Source of the DNA: Lolium rigidum
Lineage: Eukaryota; Streptophyta; Magnoliopsida; Poales; Poaceae
Direction of reading: 5' to 3'
Assembly: GCF_022539505.1 (NCBI RefSeq)
Contig: NC_061508.1
Coordinates: 268,218,736-268,282,735 of the forward strand
DNA length: 64,000 nt
The position numbers and the translations under genes were made by a program. The notes below the pieces were generated by a model, which saw nothing but the letters and a program-made list of their open reading frames with translations, ran no database searches and was not told where the DNA came from. Positions 59,701 to 64,000 of the stretch are shown in pieces (the first letter of the stretch is position 1; every line of letters begins with the position of its first letter).

Positions 59701-60103
59701 ACTCTATTTTAATTGTTCATATTGTTTATTATTTATAATTTACTTAATGAATTTCCTCACAATTGAATTATTTAGGGTAATTATTTAATGTTTGAATTTG
59801 AAATTCAAATTCAACATTGGTTTGAATTCAACCATGCCACTTTATTTAGAATTCAATCATGCAACTTAAATTTGATGCAAACTCTCCCCTCTCTTCTCAA
59901 AACCCTAAACTAGTTAAGTGAGATGCAAGTTTGTCGCACTCTCGAAACCCTAACCCTGTAAGGTGTCGAGAGAGAAACTTGTCCCCCTCCGATGCAGTTT
60001 TTTATTTAAAAGCGCGAAATTTCCCCGGAATTTACCATGCAATGCACATCCCTTTCTAAAATCTACCCCTCGATCGTCTCCAAACCTGGGACATTACATG
60101 TTG

Positions 60104-60700
60104 CAAAGGATAAAAGGTGGAAGAGGGATCACACGGAAGGAGAAGAGGAAGGGAGAGCAGTCACGGCCTCGAAATGCTTAAACCTTTTCGGGAAGTGATG
60201 TTGACTGGCACGCAAGGTTTTTCGGTCTCGCAAACCTGCAGGTGCGGCGATTTTGACAGAAATAACCCTTTTGTCAAAGAAAAGCACGGACTGACCCTCT
60301 GAGCAATCTATCTCACTGGACTAACCTTTTTGTGTGGCTCATTCTGTGTTTTTCTTCGCCAAAAGGGTTACTTTGTCAAAAGCGCCCCCTGCAGTGCAGG
60401 CTACGCGCCCGTCTAATATTCTTTTTTTTTCAATGACAAAAGGGGGGGAGAGAGAGAGTCTTGACGACGTGTCTTCACTTGACAAAGAAGATTGTTGGAA
60501 GTTTGCCTACCTACCGCACATGACTTGTGCTCACTAAAGTGTGGGACCTGCATGCATGGGACCACCGCAGCCCTCTTAGGGCAGACATGTGAGACGCAAA
60601 ATATGGTTTTTAGTTTAGTAAGGCAAAAAAATAAGCCTTGGAGGGCCGAGGCGGGGCGGCCGTTCGCCATTTTATACCTTTACGCCCCCCACACCTCGTT
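60104..60700. other. Unclassified region right of solo LTR G
   Basis: It contains AACCCTTTTGTCAAA-type words repeated in both orientations (60264 and 60360), reminiscent of Mutator-like termini in grasses, a G-rich run near 60440, and the second inverted-repeat arm. No gene is seen. Confidence 0.5.
60525..60571. repeat. Inverted repeat arm (partner at 54909-54955)
   Basis: TTGTGCTCACTAAAGTGTGG, GACCTGCATGCATGGGACCA. The same motif in opposite orientation lies left of solo LTR G. Confidence 0.75.
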
Positions 60701-60709
60701 CCATTTGCC

Positions 60710-61857
60710 ATGTCTAGCTCGGAGGAGAAGATGCAGTCCTAGCTTCTCGACCCCCTGGCGCCCCACGCATAAATACTACTACCAGAAGTACACTGTCTCT
60801 AACAATCCTGCCTCCGAAGGGAGATCTTGGAGGAGATGATGCGGGCTCAGCGTCCCCGCCATTGATGAGCCAGGACACAAGGGTTACTACGCCTCTTTTA
60901 ATTACCTTTGTTTTGCTGCTAATACTCGGACTTATATCTGTTATCTTCCGCAGGAGAGTGTCGATATCGCCGGAGAAGATGATGTGAGGCAGATGATCAA
61001 GCTCGCGAGGAGAAGATGATGTAAAGGAGATGGTCAAGCTCGGAGCGAGAAGATGATGTAAAGGAGATAGTCAATGTCGGAGAAGATGATGTAAAGGAGT
61101 TAGTCAATCTCGGAGAAGATGTGGTGGCATTGGACCAACCGCGGTCGTTGGGCGAGATCCCGGAGATTCACTTACCTCGTTTGCACTGGTAATGATATGC
61201 CTGATCTGTAACATTTTGAACATTTTTCGTCGGCTTACACAGGAGCTATCTCAGCTTAGGGTCAACAAGGCCCCGGGAGCGGAACTTCCACATCTCGGCG
61301 CCGAGAACTCCGAGTTATGCCAGAAGCGCCCTGGGGAATCGCACGCGCAGGCGCAGCACATCCGTTCGCAGGATCTCTCATCCTTCGACGTCAGGTTCCA
61401 GCGAGAGGTCGTAGAAGAAGATAAGTTGCCAGCTTCCCCGCCGTTCAAGAGGATGAAGGAGCTGAAGACGGAGGTTAATATTAGTTGACTTTGGGTTGCT
61501 AGTTTTTAGGTACTTAAGTCTGTCCTACATGTTAGTGACCACATTCGTTAATCAGCCAAATTGTGCATTTCGTTTGCCTGTAACGCTCGATATGTTTGTT
61601 GTTACCTTTGGCAGGATCACTCCCCTTGCTTATCCTGTCGGAGGATGAAGTTGGTTCTTGCCAGCATGCGGGAGGAGAACAGAGAGTTAGGGATCAAGAT
61701 ATTTCGGTACAGGCAGGAGGTGTCTTTCCTAGAAGATGAGATCACGGCCTGTGCTCGTAGGAGTTGTGACGAGGCCATTCCTCTGGGAGAACGGATCAAA
61801 GCTCAGCTTGTCTCTTTGATGGAAGTCGTAGACCGCGTGATTTTCATTGCTAGATAG
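60710..61857 (+). pseudogene. Multi-exon grass gene of unknown function, disrupted
   Basis: A TATA-like TTTTATACC (60670) precedes ATG 60710 (MSSSEEKMQS, then TAG at 60740-60742). Proposed exons with GT-AG borders are 60710-60882, 60954-61188, 61243-61473 and 61615-61857. Exon 2 holds four copies of a 36-bp repeat whose intact form encodes GEDDVKE(I/L)VN-type 12-residue units; two GCGA insertions break its frame. Exons 3 and 4 are open and in phase: exon 3 has LSQLRVNKAPG and FKRMKELKTE, exon 4 a coiled-coil-like MREENRELGIKIFRYRQEVS and ends VVDRVIFIAR. Exon 1 has at least one frameshift near 60822. I do not recognise a domain. Good splice sites and two clean exons argue for a recently working gene, or for an allele functional elsewhere. 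Confidence 0.6.
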
Positions 61858-62150
61858 GCGCGGGAACGACTTCTGGTGGCTGAAGATCTCGCATAGCTGT
61901 TTAATCATGTGCTCTTATTAGTTTCCTACTACTTTTGTAATTAGTCACAATTAAGTATGAATCAATGGCTTGCCTTTTGTGTGACGGAGGAAATTGCACA
62001 TACCACCACTTGTTGGTGCAGTTTTTGCACATAACACAATTTGAGATTCTTTTTACACAAATAACCAGATTTTGACGTAAACTTTTTGCACAAAAAACAA
62101 CCTTACTCCATGTTTTCTTTTGTCTTCTAAAGACATGTAGGTGCTTCGAA
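61858..62150. other. Intergenic DNA, nothing recognised
   Basis: AT-rich downstream region. Words such as TTTTTGCACA and its variants recur (62024, 62085), without a clear repeat unit. Confidence 0.5.
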
Positions 62151-62400
62151 AAATACCTCCGTTCCAATGCTTAAAGCTTAGTATATTTTTCTTGAAAAGT
62201 CAAACCAAGTAAAGTTCGACCAAACTCTTAGAAGAATCTATCAGCACATATAATATTTTGTAGACACCATATGAAAATATAATTTATTTTCTATCTAATA
62301 ATATTGATTTTGTATCTTGCATATTAATGCTTTTGGTAAAAACTTAGTCAAACTTAACATATTTTGACTTTTGAAAAATCAATTTAATCCTTAAGCTTTT
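62150..62400. mobile_element. MITE-like sequence (Tc1/mariner type?)
   Basis: The left side CTTAAAGCTTAGTATATTTT..GAAAAGTCAAAC is roughly mirrored on the right by GACTTTTGAAAAATCAATTT..CTTAAGCTTTT. It is about 240 bp, AT-rich and non-coding, and begins next to CCTCCGTTCC, a common MITE end word. The ends are degenerate and I cannot confirm a TA duplication. Confidence 0.4.
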
Positions 62401-63087
62401 GGACGGTGGTTCTAGACGTGGTCTAGACGTGTTTCAACATATTGCCTTCGCATTTTCTAAACGCATGGAGTTTCTTACAAAGTTTATTTTTCGAAATATT
62501 TTCGACTTTGTATTATTTTTATTCATTTCCCCCATGGTTGTCATGTTTTGTGTCCAGCTTCCCCAGCCCATCCATCCGTAACCCACATGCGCGCGTGACA
62601 CGAGTAGTGGGAGACATGGTACCCAAAGGGATAGCTTTTATTAATGGTGGCGACGGTTCCCTAGGCCAATGCTGGCGATACGTCTCATCGTCGCTAGGCT
62701 GTGCCTTCCCCATGCGGCCGTATTAATGCACACCACTTGCTCCTTTGCGCCTCCGCGGCTGATCAAGTAAGTTTGATCATAAAAGATGATCACATAAGCT
62801 CGATGATTACCTATAACCTAAAAATTATCTTAATTTGTAAACGAAGACATAAAATAACTAGTTGTTTGATTAGGAAAGACAAAGGAAATTTCTATTGAGA
62901 TTGAGTTAATTTCATAGTTGTTATAGACACATAGCAATATTACCAAGAGATAGGATTGTAGAGAAAGCAATCCATAGGTATTTTGGAGGGTTCTCAATCC
63001 TTTGAATCAAGCAAGCTCTATAGGAAAAATCCCTATGTGTAAAAATCCTACTCCGTACAAGATACCTTTAGAAATCCTTTGAACCAA
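62401..63087. other. Intergenic DNA, nothing recognised
   Basis: No conserved ORF or repeat boundary. Small ORFs around 62442-62898 lack any supporting signal. Confidence 0.5.
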
Positions 63088-63092
63088 ATAAA

Positions 63093-63188
63093 CTCCGATT
63101 CATATTAGTTGACTATAATATGGATATATCTAGACACATTTTAGTTCTAGATTCATCCATATCATTTGACTAGTAATATGAATCGGAG
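63093..63188. mobile_element. Stowaway-type MITE
   Basis: CTCCGATTCATATTAGTTGAC at the left is matched by GACTAGTAATATGAATCGGAG at the right, about 21-bp inverted ends around a 54-bp centre. The ends resemble the Triticeae Stowaway terminus CTCCCTCCGATTC. Flanking TA bases are present but shifted, so the exact ends may be off by a few bases. Confidence 0.7.
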
Positions 63189-63623
63189 TGAGTATATTAA
63201 ATGGAGTAGTATATATTGTTTGAAAAAATTAAGTTATACTGTAATAAAGAAACCATTTATGTGGTCAAACTGATTTGACGGGACGATGAATCGCACCAGG
63301 ACGTAGTGGCGTGCTATCCTAGCCGAAGTTTTACTCGGCGCCTCGATGCAGCTGCTGAAGAATAAAAAAGTCATATCCACTCCTACTCTTCACCTCCATC
63401 GTTTCCATCATTGGCTCTCCACGTACTTCCATCATCGTTCTCCACTCGCCAACACTGCTACTCGTACTGTAGCAATTTTTTTCATCCTCTAGATCTCCCA
63501 TTTGCATAGCTTTCTCTTCTCACCCCTCCACAGAACCGCAGCACTCCTCCTTCCCGCTCGACTCTCCTACAAAACTCCAATCACACATACTTGCTTCCGC
63601 CCTCTTAAATCCATCTCGTCTCC
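63189..63623 (+). promoter_or_regulatory. Upstream region of the F-box-like gene
   Basis: About 430 bp before the ATG turns from AT-rich to C/T-rich (TTCTCTTCTCACCCCTCC at 63511), as in grass 5' leaders. No confident TATA box. Confidence 0.35.
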
Positions 63624-64000
63624 ATGGCGGCATCGAACGAAGACCAGTTGTATGGCGACTGGGGGAAGCTCCCCGCCGAGCTGTTCAATCTCATTACCTA
63701 GAGTCTGGACGTTACAGTCGACGTCCGGCTGGCCGCATGCTCGAAAACGCTGTGCCGCCATGTCGCCGACAACATGAATCTACACCATTGGGATGGACCC
63801 TGCTTGCTGATGCCCGATTCTTCCCATTGGCACTATGATGATAGTAGTGCGCAACACACGGTGTACCACGTTGTGCCCCTCGACCATCCTCGGCGCACAG
63901 CCATCCTGCTGTTCATGGACAATAGATTCTGGGTTGGCATGAACGGCGACTGGATCGCCGGCGTGGACAGAGGTGGGAACTGGTTCCTCGTGAACATCTA
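63624..64000 (+). pseudogene. F-box/DUF295-type gene, 5' part, premature stop; runs off the window
   Basis: ATG 63624 opens MAASNEDQLYGDWGKLPAEL, with the F-box start (DW..LP.EL...I) at residues 12-24 and a VRLAACSKTL stretch typical of helix 3 of an F-box. TAG at 63699-63701 is codon 26, within the F-box. The same frame is otherwise open to 64000 (about 100 more codons) with RFWVGMNGDWIAGVDRGGNW and FLVNI, wording I associate with grass F-box proteins carrying a DUF295 domain. Such proteins are substrate receptors of SCF ubiquitin ligases. A later ATG (63772) would lack the F-box. Either the locus is a young pseudogene or the stop is an allele or sequence error. The C-terminus is not visible. 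Confidence 0.65.

Larger units (their letters stand above)
54979..60098 (-). mobile_element. Solo LTR G (5.1 kb, Tekay/Del-like Gypsy)
   Basis: The plus strand starts TGTGGTGACCCTGC and ends CCTGGGACATTACA, so in element orientation it runs TGTAATGTCCC...CA. A perfect target duplication TGTTG lies at 54974-54978 and 60099-60103, with no internal region between, so this is a recombined solo LTR. Its start resembles that of F (TGTAAC). Contents include a 70-bp tandem duplication (56011-56150), a GC-rich block (56960-57450) and a T-rich section to 59460. ORFs up to about 160 codons on both strands lack recognisable domains. Confidence 0.9.

Noticed and set aside
1..64000. tRNA, rRNA, riboswitch or bacterial-type operon features
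   Set aside because: No cloverleaf or rRNA words seen, and the sequence is clearly plant nuclear.

Overview
This is a gene-poor, repeat-saturated stretch of a large grass genome, most likely Triticeae (wheat, Aegilops, barley or rye relatives). I infer this from the retrotransposon sequences, the nesting, the CACTA end and a Stowaway-type MITE. Family names such as Sabrina, Erika and Maximus are from memory and unverified. A run of 100 N (4459-4558) marks a scaffold join. About 90 percent of the window is transposon or satellite. Only the last 4 kb holds sequence that looks like host genes, and both candidates carry stop codons.

Layout, left to right. 1-3742 is the 3' end of a plus-strand Gypsy element (A) inserted in a Copia pol fragment (3743-4458). 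After the gap, about 20 copies of a ~135-bp tandem repeat lead to the right end of a CACTA transposon (7665). 8154-9690 is a ~330-bp satellite array. A Gypsy element H (LTR 9976-10458) has an internal region with three different tandem arrays. It is split by F, a minus-strand chromovirus with 4.8-kb LTRs (12353-30044, target duplication AGTTG). H resumes at 30050-30354 and is then hit by truncated element D (30355-33310).

33311-34780 and 49590-51747 are two halves of one satellite array with a three-monomer higher-order repeat. They are split by element B (34781-49584, minus, target duplication ATCGA), which itself contains element C (37617-45596, plus, target duplication GGCTA). Element E (51748-54124, minus, truncated) ends the array. 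54979-60098 is a 5.1-kb solo LTR, G (target duplication TGTTG). Then come a decayed multi-exon gene of unknown function (60710-61857), two MITE-like sequences, and the start of an F-box/DUF295-type gene (63624 to the edge).

How the parts relate. F carries gag, protease, RT, RNase H, integrase and chromodomain, but it is dead: frameshifts, a nonsense codon, and Asp-to-Asn changes at the RT and RNase H active sites. C has gag and protease but no polymerase. B has only one intact ORF of unknown function, so B and C would need enzymes from other elements. Exact target duplications around B, C, F and G give an insertion order: satellite, then B, then C; and H, then F. F also has a post-insertion 2.1-kb tandem duplication across its 5' LTR/leader boundary. 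I see no tRNA, rRNA or CRISPR array.
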